Below, piece after piece: positions 8,183 through 16,586 of a stretch of DNA of 64,000 nt. A program made the translations under genes and the position numbers. The DNA is from Parvicella sp964387945 (GTDB lineage: Bacteria > Bacteroidota > Bacteroidia > Flavobacteriales_D > Parvicellaceae), in the NCBI GenBank assembly GCA_964387945.1, contig CAYLYX010000009.1, positions 62,001-126,000 of the forward strand, in the 5' to 3' direction. Under the pieces are notes generated by a model. The model did no database searches and had not been told where the DNA came from. It saw nothing but the letters and a program-made list of their open reading frames with translations. Positions within the stretch are counted from its first letter, which is position 1; each line of letters starts with the position of its first letter.

Positions 8183-9286
8183 TTACTGCTTAGTCTGATC
8201 TGACACAATGTGCAAATCTCTTTGCGGATAAGGGATTTTGACTCCATTTTCTCTAAACACGCGATCAATCTCAAATCGAATATCACTCTTGATGGTGAGG
8301 ATATCCCACGAACGTTTTGCCCAGAAATACAACTGAAACTCCAACCCATTGTCTCCGAAATGGTTAAAAAGCACCAAAATCTCGCGCTCTTTTTCTACCA
8401 TTGGATGCTGTAATGCCACACGATACAGCAGGTCCTTAACCATACCCGTATCCGTTCCGTAAGCAACAGATACATCTACATGAAAACGCGTGATTTTGTC
8501 GCTGACACTCCAGTTGGTCAAGTACTCTTCTGTGAATTTTGAGTTGGGAACAATGATGATCTTTCCTTCTGTGGTTCTTACGTGAGACGTGCGAATATTA
8601 ATCTTTTCAATTCTGGCAATGTGTCCTTCTAACTCTACAATGTCGCCCACCTTAATGCTGCCATCATTTAAGAGTATAAATCCAGCCACGACATCGGTAA
8701 AGAACTCTTGTAATCCGAGACCAATACCCACAAACAAAGCACTTGCACCCCAAAAAATGCTGGAAATATCGCCAAAGATGACCTTTAAGATCATTATCAA
8801 GCAGATTGTGTACAACACATACTTCGACATCTGAACGATCGTATAGCTCCTACTCTCATCAATCCAATCTTTGTTCTTCAGCGCACGATGTAGGGCGAAA
8901 CGCAAAATGTTCAGCACTACTCTAGCGAGGAAAATGAGAACGAAAACACTAAAGATCTGGCCAATTCGCAGGTACCTTCTTGTCTCTCCTAGTTTAAAAG
9001 AAAATAGTTCTATTTCGAAAATATTGGATAAGGAGAATTGATCATTTCCATATGTCAAACTGGCATAAGTGAATAAGACTGCTAAAGCAGTAACAAGTTG
9101 ATTCAGAAGCTTTTTGATGTTAAACTCCTTTCCTTTGATTTTAAAGCCTTTATCCGAAACGACTTCTTCCCATCTTTTGTTGATCCACTTTCGTCCATAA
9201 TAAAAGCCAGCCGCAACTACAGCAAACAGGATAACATTGATCAACCTCAATGTGTAACTGTCTGATATTTCCCAAATGTCGATCAT
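8183..9286 (-). CDS. MscS family mechanosensitive ion channel
   Basis: 367 residues. Four hydrophobic segments lie in the N-terminal half (about 15-30, 65-80, 105-130, 150-170). The pore-lining helix and MscS beta-domain follow, with the family signature region GASALFVGIGLGLQ, DVVAGFILL, IKVGDIVELEGHIARIEKI and the PNSKF turn. Such channels open under membrane tension and release osmolytes during hypo-osmotic shock. The start overlaps the end of dnaG by 4 bp (ATGA), so it is translated from the dnaG transcript. It converges with the anchor-L gene, 20 bp apart. Confidence 0.92.
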   Translation of the reverse strand: MIDIWEISDSYTLRLINVILFAVVAAGFYYGRKWINKRWEEVVSDKGFKIKGKEFNIKKLLNQLVTALAVLFTYASLTYGNDQFSLSNIFEIELFSFKLGETRRYLRIGQIFSVFVLIFLARVVLNILRFALHRALKNKDWIDESRSYTIVQMSKYVLYTICLIMILKVIFGDISSIFWGASALFVGIGLGLQEFFTDVVAGFILLNDGSIKVGDIVELEGHIARIEKINIRTSHVRTTEGKIIIVPNSKFTEEYLTNWSVSDKITRFHVDVSVAYGTDTGMVKDLLYRVALQHPMVEKEREILVLFNHFGDNGLEFQLYFWAKRSWDILTIKSDIRFEIDRVFRENGVKIPYPQRDLHIVSDQTKQ

Positions 9287-11238
9287 CTTGTGACTACAAT
9301 ACCTAGTTTAGCTGCAAAAATATTCCTTGTATCGGTTAAATCTCTGATTTTCATTAAAAGATTGTCCATTTCGCCAGAAGCTAATGAATTTTTTAACTTT
9401 TCTTGATTATCTACAATCATATTTTCTAAAACCCTAAGTTTAAACATTGCAACAGATTGTTGTGCGGCATCTTTTACGCGATGAATTTCAAGTGTGGGCA
9501 GGATTCGATGTCTTTTTTCCCAATTTTCACTCACCACATCTCGAGGCGTAGAAATGTCAATTACGATCTGGCTCAGGTCAGCATCGTGGTGCTGAATGAA
9601 ATGCTTATCACTCACAACCAAGCCCTTTTCCAACCCATCTAAAAATTCTTCAAAAATCCGTTGGTAAGCTGGGTTGTTAACCTGCAGTTCATCGTTAAGC
9701 AGTTCTTCGACTATATACTGACTCAGGTAATAGGCGACTTCCTCCTCCTCATTACTTTCATTCTTCACCTTCACGGGAATTTCCTGCGCGCCATATTGTA
9801 CCATCAGCCGAACAAGATCTCGCTCCTGTATTTCTAACGTATGCTTTCCTTTGTCATCCTGCTTTTTGACAAGCGCTACTTGTGATTCCTCGGCTTGCTC
9901 TTCCTCCCTAGCCGCTTGCGTTTGGTCTTTTTTCAGGTTACTTCGCAATAACTTATTGACCTCATTGTGAAGTGCCTGTTCTGCAATCTCAAACAAATGC
10001 GAAGTCTCTCGGATGTAGACAGATCTTGTAATTTGATCAGGAATAACCGAAATCGACTTAACGATATCCTTGATGGTATCCGCTCGTTTTAAGGGATCAT
10101 TTTGCGCATCCTTCAGTAGGACGCTCGCTTTGAAATGCAAGAAGTCTTGTTGTTCGCCTTTGATGTACTCCACCAACTCGCTATGACTAACCTTCTGCGC
10201 ATAACTATCCGGATCATCACCATCTGGAAACAACACCACTTTTACGTTCATCCCCTGCTCAAGGATTAAATCAATACCTCTAAATGAAGCTTTAATCCCG
10301 GCAGCATCACCATCGTACAGTATGGTAATGTTTTTGGTATATCGCTTAATCAATCGAATTTGACCTTCTGTCAAAGCTGTACCGCTAGATGCCACTACAT
10401 TTCCCACTCCCGCCTGGTGCATGCTGATCACATCCGTATAACCTTCTACCAAAAGACATTCATCTGCCTTTATGATTTCGTTTTTGGATTGATAGAGACC
10501 GTACAGAATCCTGCTCTTGTTGTAGATTTCGCTCTCAGGTGAGTTGAAATATTTCGCAATTTTCTTGTCGGTCTTGAGCGTTCTTCCTCCAAAGCCTAAC
10601 ACCCGACCTGTGATGTTTTGAATCGGAAAAATTACTCGGCCGCGAAAAAAGTCATAACTTCCTTTCTCATTGGTCTTAGTGAGCCCAGTTTTCTCCAGAA
10701 ATTCTAGCTTATAACCTTTTTCTAAAGCAGCTTTTGTTAACGCGTCTCTTTGTTCTGGTGAATAACCTAAACTAAATTTTTTAAGTGTTTCGGTGGTAAA
10801 GCCTCTTTCTTTAAAGTAGCTCAACCCCACCGCTTTTCCTTCTTGGGTGCTGTGCAGTTGTTCTTCAAAGAACTCCTTAGCAAACTCATTGACCAGATAG
10901 AGACTTTCTCGTTCACCCTGTGCTGCAATCTCTTCTGGTGTTCGTTCTTTCTCTTCTATCTCAATCCCATACTTATTGGCTAGCCACTTGAGGGCTTCTA
11001 CGTAGGTGAAGTGCTCATGCTCCATCAAGAAGCTAACCACATTACCACCTTTACCAGAAGAGAAATCTTTGAAAATACCCTTAGCTGGAGACACCATAAA
11101 CGAAGGTGTCTTTTCATTAACAAACGGACTTAGCCCTTTGTAACTTGAACCAGCCTTTTTGAGCACGACAAAATCACCGATGACATCAATGATATCAGCC
11201 GACTCAAATATTTTCTCAACCGTCTCCTTTGGGATCAT
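9283..11238 (-). CDS. dnaG: DNA primase, zinc-ligand-free
   Basis: 651 residues, normal DnaG length. An N-terminal zinc-ribbon-type fold (about 1-100), the RNA polymerase core and a TOPRIM segment (LLVEGYTDVISMHQAG; then ILYDGDAAGI and DGDDPDSY) are clear, followed by a helicase-interaction C-terminal region of about 200 residues. It makes RNA primers for replication. The N-terminal domain aligns well with the standard one (GLSPFVNEKTPSFMVSP, FKDFSSGKGGN), but the four zinc ligands Cys, His, Cys, Cys are Ser37, Val40, Asp58 and Ser61. The fold is otherwise intact, so this is a zinc-less variant, not a broken gene. It is coupled to mscS downstream and follows the LytTR gene after 80 bp. Confidence 0.96.
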   Translation of the reverse strand: MIPKETVEKIFESADIIDVIGDFVVLKKAGSSYKGLSPFVNEKTPSFMVSPAKGIFKDFSSGKGGNVVSFLMEHEHFTYVEALKWLANKYGIEIEEKERTPEEIAAQGERESLYLVNEFAKEFFEEQLHSTQEGKAVGLSYFKERGFTTETLKKFSLGYSPEQRDALTKAALEKGYKLEFLEKTGLTKTNEKGSYDFFRGRVIFPIQNITGRVLGFGGRTLKTDKKIAKYFNSPESEIYNKSRILYGLYQSKNEIIKADECLLVEGYTDVISMHQAGVGNVVASSGTALTEGQIRLIKRYTKNITILYDGDAAGIKASFRGIDLILEQGMNVKVVLFPDGDDPDSYAQKVSHSELVEYIKGEQQDFLHFKASVLLKDAQNDPLKRADTIKDIVKSISVIPDQITRSVYIRETSHLFEIAEQALHNEVNKLLRSNLKKDQTQAAREEEQAEESQVALVKKQDDKGKHTLEIQERDLVRLMVQYGAQEIPVKVKNESNEEEEVAYYLSQYIVEELLNDELQVNNPAYQRIFEEFLDGLEKGLVVSDKHFIQHHDADLSQIVIDISTPRDVVSENWEKRHRILPTLEIHRVKDAAQQSVAMFKLRVLENMIVDNQEKLKNSLASGEMDNLLMKIRDLTDTRNIFAAKLGIVVTR

Positions 11239-11240
11239 GT

Positions 11241-11263
11241 AGCAAAAATCGAAAATTTTTGCT
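11241..11263. repeat. Perfect 9-bp inverted repeat before dnaG
   Basis: AGCAAAAAT at 11241-11249 and ATTTTTGCT at 11255-11263 form a perfect stem around the loop CGAAA, ending 3 bp upstream of the dnaG start codon. No T-run follows on either strand, so it is not an obvious terminator. Possible roles are an operator or an mRNA hairpin close to the ribosome site of dnaG; both are inference. Confidence 0.6.
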
Positions 11264-11318
11264 GCTTAGCTATTGTTTGGGGATAAAAGATATCAACGTT
11301 TTAACGCCATTTCAACGT

Positions 11319-12059
11319 TTAGAACGTGTTGATTCGATCCAGAAAATCTGTCATTTTTCTTCTGGCTACCGGTACCATTTTTCCATTGTCTAGTACCGCC
11401 ATATTTCCTTCCTTTCTGCTGAATTCTTTTAGGTGATGCTCTACATTTACAATGTAAGATTTATGCGTTCTGTAGAATACATTGGCATTTAGTTTCTCTT
11501 CGTAAACTTTGATGTTCTTACTACTCAAGTGACGCGAACCATCTGCCATATAGATCATGGTGTAATTATCGCTCGCCTCAAGGTAAGTTATTTCTTCATT
11601 TTTGATGATGATAAACCCATCTCTTGTAGGCACACTAATTCTGTCGTTTCCGTGATCTGCCTCCATTTTCTCCTGAAGCTCTACCTCATCGATGATTGAA
11701 TGAATGCGCATGATCTTCTCCACGGCTTTTTGTAGGTCTTCGATGCTGATCGGCTTTTCCAAGTAATCAATCGCGTCTGCTTTGAAAGCTTTCAGTGCAT
11801 ATTCGTTATAAGCTGTTGTAAAAATCACTGAAAAGTCACGATCATCATAGCTCTCTAATAGAGAGAAACCATCCTCATTCGGCATAGCGATATCAAGGAA
11901 AACAACTTCCGGATCTTCTTCGTCTATCAGTTTTCTTGCCTCAGCAACTGAAGCTGCTAAACCAACAACTTTCAGCTCGGGACAAAATTCATCTACTAAT
12001 ATCTTTAAGTTCTCGCGAGCGTTCATCTCATCGTCAACGATAATTGTCTTTAGTGCCAT
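11319..12059 (-). CDS. LytTR family response regulator (orphan)
   Basis: 246 residues from the ATG at 12059 (MALKTIIVDDE). An upstream in-frame start at 12086 would add nine residues not expected before a receiver domain. The receiver domain occupies about 4-120: DD at 9-10, phospho-acceptor Asp56 in FLDIAMPNEDG, the Thr/Lys switch region (FTTAYNEYALKAF and EKPIS). A LytTR DNA-binding domain fills about 145-245 (YLEASDNYTMIY, FYRTHKSYIVN). Such regulators are phosphorylated by LytS-type kinases and bind paired direct repeats. No kinase gene is adjacent. Phased repeats with a GTT core lie 68-139 bp upstream of the start, consistent with autoregulation. Confidence 0.93.
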   Translation of the reverse strand: MALKTIIVDDEMNARENLKILVDEFCPELKVVGLAASVAEARKLIDEEDPEVVFLDIAMPNEDGFSLLESYDDRDFSVIFTTAYNEYALKAFKADAIDYLEKPISIEDLQKAVEKIMRIHSIIDEVELQEKMEADHGNDRISVPTRDGFIIIKNEEITYLEASDNYTMIYMADGSRHLSSKNIKVYEEKLNANVFYRTHKSYIVNVEHHLKEFSRKEGNMAVLDNGKMVPVARRKMTDFLDRINTF

Positions 12060-12126
12060 AGTTGTAAGTTTTAAAGCCAAGCCCAATCGGCTGGTGGTGT
12101 TTATTCAAAACTATGTTAAATTATTC

Positions 12127-12196
12127 TAAATCGAAGGTGCTGTTGAGTAACTCGACACTCTTATTGAGTAACTGGTAGTTTGTGGATGCTAACTGG
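12127..12196. promoter_or_regulatory. 21-bp-phased direct repeats, candidate LytTR operator
   Basis: TTGAGTAACT occurs at 12143-12152 and again at 12164-12173, exactly 21 bp apart. TAACTGG recurs at 12190-12196, another 21 bp on, and a weaker TAAATCG lies in phase at 12127-12133. On the minus strand the units read CGAGTTA, CCAGTTA, CCAGTTA. LytTR proteins are known to bind 9-bp direct repeats with a GTT core at a 21-bp period, and the adjacent minus-strand gene encodes one. The match to the published consensus is partial (6-7 of 9 positions). Confidence 0.6.
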
Positions 12197-12269
12197 TAAA
12201 CAGTTGGGTGTTGAAATATTGACTGTGGGCACAAAAAAACAACCTGCTAACCCTTTAATTTTGTTTGAG

Positions 12270-12815
12270 GTGAACTATTTTGACATCATCATATTGATCC
12301 CATTACTATGGGCAGGCTACAGAGGCTTCACAAAAGGAGTCATCATAGAAGTGGTGAGTATACTTGCCTTCGTACTTGGGATTTGGGGAGCCATTCATTT
12401 TTCTGATTACATCGCTGGGTTTGTGAGAGACAACATCAACAGTGAATACGAACCTGTTATTTCATTCTCTATTCTGTTTGTTGGAATCGTAGTGCTTGTT
12501 TTTGTCGTTGGGAAACTCCTAGAAAAACTGATTAACCTTGCACAGCTCAAATTGGCGAACAAAGTTGCAGGAGCCATATTTGGTGTCGGTAAAGTCGTAC
12601 TTATTCTCAGCTTCTTAGTAATCATTGTCAACCAATACGATGCGAAATTCAAGTTTATTCCAAAAGAGGTGAAGGAAGGCTCCTTGCTCTACGCTCCGCT
12701 AATTGATCTCTCCAAAAAAGTGGTTCCAGCCGTAGGTGATAGTGACACGTTTAAGGAGAACAACCGCTTTGAAGAACTGCTCTCTACGGATAATTTATTC
12801 GCAAGAAATGACTAA
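12270..12815 (+). CDS. CvpA family membrane protein
   Basis: From the GTG at 12270 the product is 181 residues. The frame stays open upstream to a TTG at 12180, but those 30 codons are not CvpA-like and overlap the phased repeats. I prefer the GTG, which also follows the -7-like TAATTTTG at 12256-12263; no well-placed -33 box is seen. Four transmembrane segments with the family pattern YFDIIILIPLLWAGYRGFTKG at the start and a GKVVLILSFL helix are clear. CvpA proteins are linked to colicin V export and envelope homeostasis in other bacteria; their exact function is unsettled. The gene is divergent from the LytTR regulator. Confidence 0.85.
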   Translation: MNYFDIIILIPLLWAGYRGFTKGVIIEVVSILAFVLGIWGAIHFSDYIAGFVRDNINSEYEPVISFSILFVGIVVLVFVVGKLLEKLINLAQLKLANKVAGAIFGVGKVVLILSFLVIIVNQYDAKFKFIPKEVKEGSLLYAPLIDLSKKVVPAVGDSDTFKENNRFEELLSTDNLFARND

Positions 12816-12861
12816 CTCCATTTGAAACCCATAACTTTGATCATCCTAAAAGTAGATCGTT

Positions 12862-13785
12862 ATGAAGTTTGGAAAAGTAGCTGATGTTAAAGGAATTGAT
12901 TTAACCCTTCCGCAGGATCACCCGGATACGCAACGTGTTTTTGACCAAGCCAAAAAAGGGAGGCCTTCTGGTCTTCCTCCTATCTACGTGGGATGTGCAA
13001 AATGGAACAAAAACGACTTGAAAGGATTCTACCCAAGAGGAACGAAAGATGAGTTGGGGTACTATTCAACACAGTTTAATTCCATCGAACTAAATGCCAC
13101 ATTTTATCGAATTTTCCCTCCAGAGCAGTTTGAGAAATGGAAGGAGAAGACACCTGCCAACTTTAAGTTCTTCCCAAAGCTCTCTCAGGAAATTTCACAT
13201 TACAAACAACTGAACGATGTCGAAGAAGTGCTCGATCGTTATTTGCACTCTGCCGTACGTCTAGAAGAAAAGTTGGGAACCATGTTTCTGCAACTGAATG
13301 AACGTTTTGCTCCCAATCGCATGGATAAACTCACCAGATTCATTGAAATTTGGCCAAAGGAATTACCCTTAACGGTAGAAGTAAGACACACGGATTGGTT
13401 TAATGATTCCGCTGTCTTTGATGAACTGTTTAATTTGCTCCACTCTAATGGGATTGCCTCAACCTTAGTTGACACAGCCGGGAGACGTGACCTGATGCAC
13501 ATGCGCATGACTACTGCACAACCTTTTGTAAGGTATGTGGGAGCCAACCATGCTTCTGATTACGATCGCCTAACGGAATGGGTGGGGCGAATTGGAGAAT
13601 GGATCGAACAAGGAATGACTGAACTCGACTTTTTTATTCATCAGAATGTGGAGGAGGCATCGCCCTTATTAGCCAGTCATTTTATTGGTTTATTGAATTC
13701 AGAATTGGGGTACAATCTACACGTTCCAGAAATGCCTCAAGACAAAAAGAAACCAAAGCCAAGCGCTAACACGCTGTTTGATTAG
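12862..13785 (+). CDS. DUF72 domain protein
   Basis: 307 residues. The DUF72 (YecE-like, TIM-barrel) core starts at about residue 40 with IYVGCAKWNKNDLKGFYP and includes YYSTQFNSIELNATFYR, LPLTVEVRHTDWF and the late FFIHQNVEEASP segment. The biochemical role of DUF72 is not established. A 35-residue N-terminal extension precedes the domain. A -7-like TAACTTTG lies at 12832-12839, 22 bases before the start, so the gene may have its own promoter. holB follows after 15 bp. Confidence 0.9.
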   Translation: MKFGKVADVKGIDLTLPQDHPDTQRVFDQAKKGRPSGLPPIYVGCAKWNKNDLKGFYPRGTKDELGYYSTQFNSIELNATFYRIFPPEQFEKWKEKTPANFKFFPKLSQEISHYKQLNDVEEVLDRYLHSAVRLEEKLGTMFLQLNERFAPNRMDKLTRFIEIWPKELPLTVEVRHTDWFNDSAVFDELFNLLHSNGIASTLVDTAGRRDLMHMRMTTAQPFVRYVGANHASDYDRLTEWVGRIGEWIEQGMTELDFFIHQNVEEASPLLASHFIGLLNSELGYNLHVPEMPQDKKKPKPSANTLFD

Positions 13786-13800
13786 TATTATCTTTGAGGA

Positions 13801-14925
13801 ATGTTGTTTAAGGATGTAATAGGAAGATCAGAACTCAAGGAACATTTGAGGCATACGGTGCAGAACAAACGAATCAGCCATGCGCAAATGTTTTTAGGAA
13901 AAGAAGGTAATGGTGGTATTCCGATGGCACTAGCTTATGCCCGCTACATCCTCTGCGAAAACCGCACGGAAGCTGATGCGTGTGGAACTTGCCGTAATTG
14001 CATTCGAATGGACAAGTTGGAGCATCCTGATGTTCACTTTTCCTTTCCTGTGCAACTCGTTTCGAAAAAAGTGGACTGTAGCGATGATGTGGTAAACAGT
14101 TGGCGAGAAATGATCTTGGAAAACCCCTATTTCTCAACTGGTGATTGGTACGATAAACAGCTCGGAAATAAGAAACAAGGGACAATTGGCACCAAAGAAG
14201 CCGAAAGCATTGTCAAAAAGCTTTCACTCAAATCCTTCGAAGGAAATTATAAGATTTTGATCATGTGGTTGCCGGAGTTGATGAACATTTCGGCTTCGAA
14301 TAAACTCCTGAAGATCATCGAGGAGCCGCCAGCCAAAACACTCTTCTTATTGGTTTCAGAAAATTCTGACCGCATCATTACGACCATCTTGTCGAGAACA
14401 CAGCTGGTAAAAGTACTTCCCGCAAAAGAAGACGAAATTGCTCAGTACCTAGCAGATCGCTATGAAATTTCAATCGAAGAGGCAACCAATTTTGCCCACC
14501 TTGCCGAACGAAATGTAGCTGAGGCAATTCATCTCATTAAACACTCGGAATCCTCTAGTTTCAACATTGAGAATTTTGTTCAATGGATGCGAATCTGTTA
14601 CAAACGAGATGTGGCTGAAACCATTAACTGGGTGGACGGTATTGCAAAAGCCGGACGCGAAGACCAAAAATCATTCTTGAAATACTGCCTGCAGATGTTT
14701 AGGAATGCCATTGTGGGTCATTATACAGGAGGAGAAACGGTAACACTCACGGCCGAGCAAAGTGCTTTTTTGAAGAAGTTCGCCCCTTTTATCAATCACA
14801 ACAATATTGTTCCGCTATCCGAAGCAATTGAGGAAGCGCATTACCATATTGAGCGAAATGCTAATCCTAAGATCATGTTTTTGGATGTTTCGTTGAAGAT
14901 CTTCTTACAACTGAAAAAAGCCTAG
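13801..14925 (+). CDS. holB: DNA polymerase III delta' subunit
   Basis: 374 residues. The AAA+ clamp-loader domain opens with MLFKDVIGRSELKEHL and HAQMFLGKEGNGG, a degenerate P-loop that is normal for the non-hydrolysing delta' subunit. A zinc module is present (CENRTEADACGTCRNC, four Cys), then the HPDVHF motif, a sensor-like ASNKLLKIIEEPP with the delta'-type replacement, and LSRTQLVKVLP. A helical C-terminal collar domain ends the protein. It is part of the replicative clamp loader. It converges with the M23 gene, with one base between the stop codons. Confidence 0.92.
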   Translation: MLFKDVIGRSELKEHLRHTVQNKRISHAQMFLGKEGNGGIPMALAYARYILCENRTEADACGTCRNCIRMDKLEHPDVHFSFPVQLVSKKVDCSDDVVNSWREMILENPYFSTGDWYDKQLGNKKQGTIGTKEAESIVKKLSLKSFEGNYKILIMWLPELMNISASNKLLKIIEEPPAKTLFLLVSENSDRIITTILSRTQLVKVLPAKEDEIAQYLADRYEISIEEATNFAHLAERNVAEAIHLIKHSESSSFNIENFVQWMRICYKRDVAETINWVDGIAKAGREDQKSFLKYCLQMFRNAIVGHYTGGETVTLTAEQSAFLKKFAPFINHNNIVPLSEAIEEAHYHIERNANPKIMFLDVSLKIFLQLKKA

Positions 14926-14926
14926 T

Positions 14927-15895
14927 TTACATCGATTGTGTAGGCTGAGAAGAGATTTTTACCACCTCGTCAAACTCTTCAGGAGATAGATCATTAAAGA
15001 AGTAATTCACCGGATTCACCAGATTGCCTTTGTACATCACTTCGTAATGCAAGTGCGGTCCTACCGAAGCTCCGGTATTACCAACCAGCGCAATGATGTC
15101 TCCACGTTTTACTTTATCTCCTTTTTTGCATTTGTATTCGCTACAGTGTGCGTAACGTGTTTTGTATCCAAACCCATGATCCAAAATAACAATCTGACCG
15201 TAGCCGCTCATGGTTTTACATTCTTCTACCACAGCATCTCCTGTAGCAAAAATTGGCGTTCCGATATCTGCCGTGAAATCCAAACCAGTGTGCATTTTTA
15301 GGATTTTATAAATCGGATGCATTCGCATTCCAAATCCTGAAGCAATATGGGTTAAATCTTCATTGTGGATGGGCTGAATCGATGGAACCGACTGCAATAG
15401 TTTTTCCTTTTGCTTTGCCATGGCAATCACAGAATCAAAGCTGATGGACTGCGCATAGAGTTTCTTCTCAACGATGGCAATTTTATTGGAAATTTGAACC
15501 AACAAATCACCGTGATCCATGTTGAGCAATTCCTCATATTTTTGCTTATTTCCTCCTGTACCCACTTCACGCTTGTATTGCGGATAAGGATCGGCTCCAA
15601 AGATTAATCGATAGATATTGTCATCTCTTTCCTGAATCTCAGTCAGCACCATTTCCATGTTGTTGAGCTGCTGCAACTTCTCTTGCAACAAAGCTTCGGT
15701 TTGCTCATTCTCGAGCATCGCTTCCTTCTTGCCTCTTTCTTTGATATAATTATAGGAGAAAAACAAAATCAGTACAGACGCAACAAATGCCGCTATAGCA
15801 TAATAAGAAAGCTTTCTTAGATGATCTTTCCAGGTTAATTCAACCTCGTCATAACTAAGCGTCTTCGGATTATATTTGTACTTAACCTTGCTCAT
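14927..15895 (-). CDS. M23 family metallopeptidase (membrane-anchored)
   Basis: 322 residues: a cytoplasmic N-terminus, one transmembrane helix at about 28-48, a coiled-coil region at about 50-90 (LLQEKLQQLNNMEMVL) and a C-terminal M23/LytM domain at about 185-305. Metal ligands are visible in the conserved FGMRMHPI, HTGLDF and HLHYEV motifs. The enzyme should cleave peptidoglycan cross-links in the periplasm, or, as with many coiled-coil LytM proteins, activate an amidase. The gene is flanked by convergent holB and, upstream, the SPOUT gene. A TAATTTTG -7-like box on the minus strand (15943-15950) could start it. Confidence 0.92.
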   Translation of the reverse strand: MSKVKYKYNPKTLSYDEVELTWKDHLRKLSYYAIAAFVASVLILFFSYNYIKERGKKEAMLENEQTEALLQEKLQQLNNMEMVLTEIQERDDNIYRLIFGADPYPQYKREVGTGGNKQKYEELLNMDHGDLLVQISNKIAIVEKKLYAQSISFDSVIAMAKQKEKLLQSVPSIQPIHNEDLTHIASGFGMRMHPIYKILKMHTGLDFTADIGTPIFATGDAVVEECKTMSGYGQIVILDHGFGYKTRYAHCSEYKCKKGDKVKRGDIIALVGNTGASVGPHLHYEVMYKGNLVNPVNYFFNDLSPEEFDEVVKISSQPTQSM

Positions 15896-15980
15896 TTTTT
15901 TTGGCGAAGGGACGCTAAAGTACTCTAAAAGGGCTTAAATCGCAAAATTAGTCTACCGTTTAACAATAATTAAGAGGCGA

Positions 15981-16511
15981 TTACAACACCATTTTTCGGG
16001 TTACTTCCCAAAGCACCGCTCCACCACATACAGACACATTCAATGAATGTTTAGTACCAAATTGAGGTATTTCCACCACCTCATCGCAGACTGCAATTAC
16101 CTCATCCTGCACACCCTCTACTTCATTGCCAAAAACCAGAGCTATCCCAGCCTTGTCCACTTCCAAATCATGCAGTGGGATTGTTTTGACCGCCTGCTCT
16201 ATTGCACAAGTCTTATAACCGTCAGCTTTCAGTTTGTGGATCACGTCAACCGTACTTTCTACGTATTCCCACTCCACAGACTCCGTAGCTCCCAATGCCG
16301 TTTTTCGAATTTCACGATGTGGAGGTGTTGCTGTGATTCCACACAAATAGATTTTCTCAATGTTAAAAGCATCTCCCGTTCTGAAAAAGGACCCCACATT
16401 ATTCAAACTTCTGATGTTATCCAGCACAACTACAATTGGGTGCTTGGGTTTTTGTCTAAACTCTTCCAGACTGTCTCTTTTCAGCTCATCTAGCTTTAGC
16501 TTTCTGTTCAT
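15981..16511 (-). CDS. TrmH/SpoU family RNA 2'-O-methyltransferase
   Basis: 176 residues from the ATG at 16511; an earlier in-frame ATG at 16532 falls inside the putative promoter. The SPOUT-knot motifs are present: NIRSLNNVGSFFRTGDAF (motif 1), ALVFGNEVEGV (motif 2) and SLNVSVCGGAVLWE (motif 3). It lacks the N-terminal substrate-binding domain seen in RlmB, so it is a short tRNA- or rRNA-modifying member with unknown target. SAM is the expected donor. It is divergent from mutS, 75 bp between starts. Confidence 0.9.
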   Translation of the reverse strand: MNRKLKLDELKRDSLEEFRQKPKHPIVVVLDNIRSLNNVGSFFRTGDAFNIEKIYLCGITATPPHREIRKTALGATESVEWEYVESTVDVIHKLKADGYKTCAIEQAVKTIPLHDLEVDKAGIALVFGNEVEGVQDEVIAVCDEVVEIPQFGTKHSLNVSVCGGAVLWEVTRKMVL

Positions 16512-16529
16512 AACTATTGATAATTGGCA

Positions 16530-16537
16530 CAAATCTA
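16530..16537 (-). promoter_or_regulatory. Putative -7 box of the SPOUT methyltransferase gene
   Basis: The minus strand reads TAGATTTG, a perfect TAnnTTTG, 18 bases before the chosen ATG at 16511. This favours the shorter protein start. A weaker plus-strand TATCTTCG (one mismatch) at about 16562-16569 may serve mutS. Confidence 0.5.
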
Positions 16538-16586
16538 AAAAATCATTTAGAAAGCCTTTTTTATCTTCGTGTGAAAGAGGACAGTA

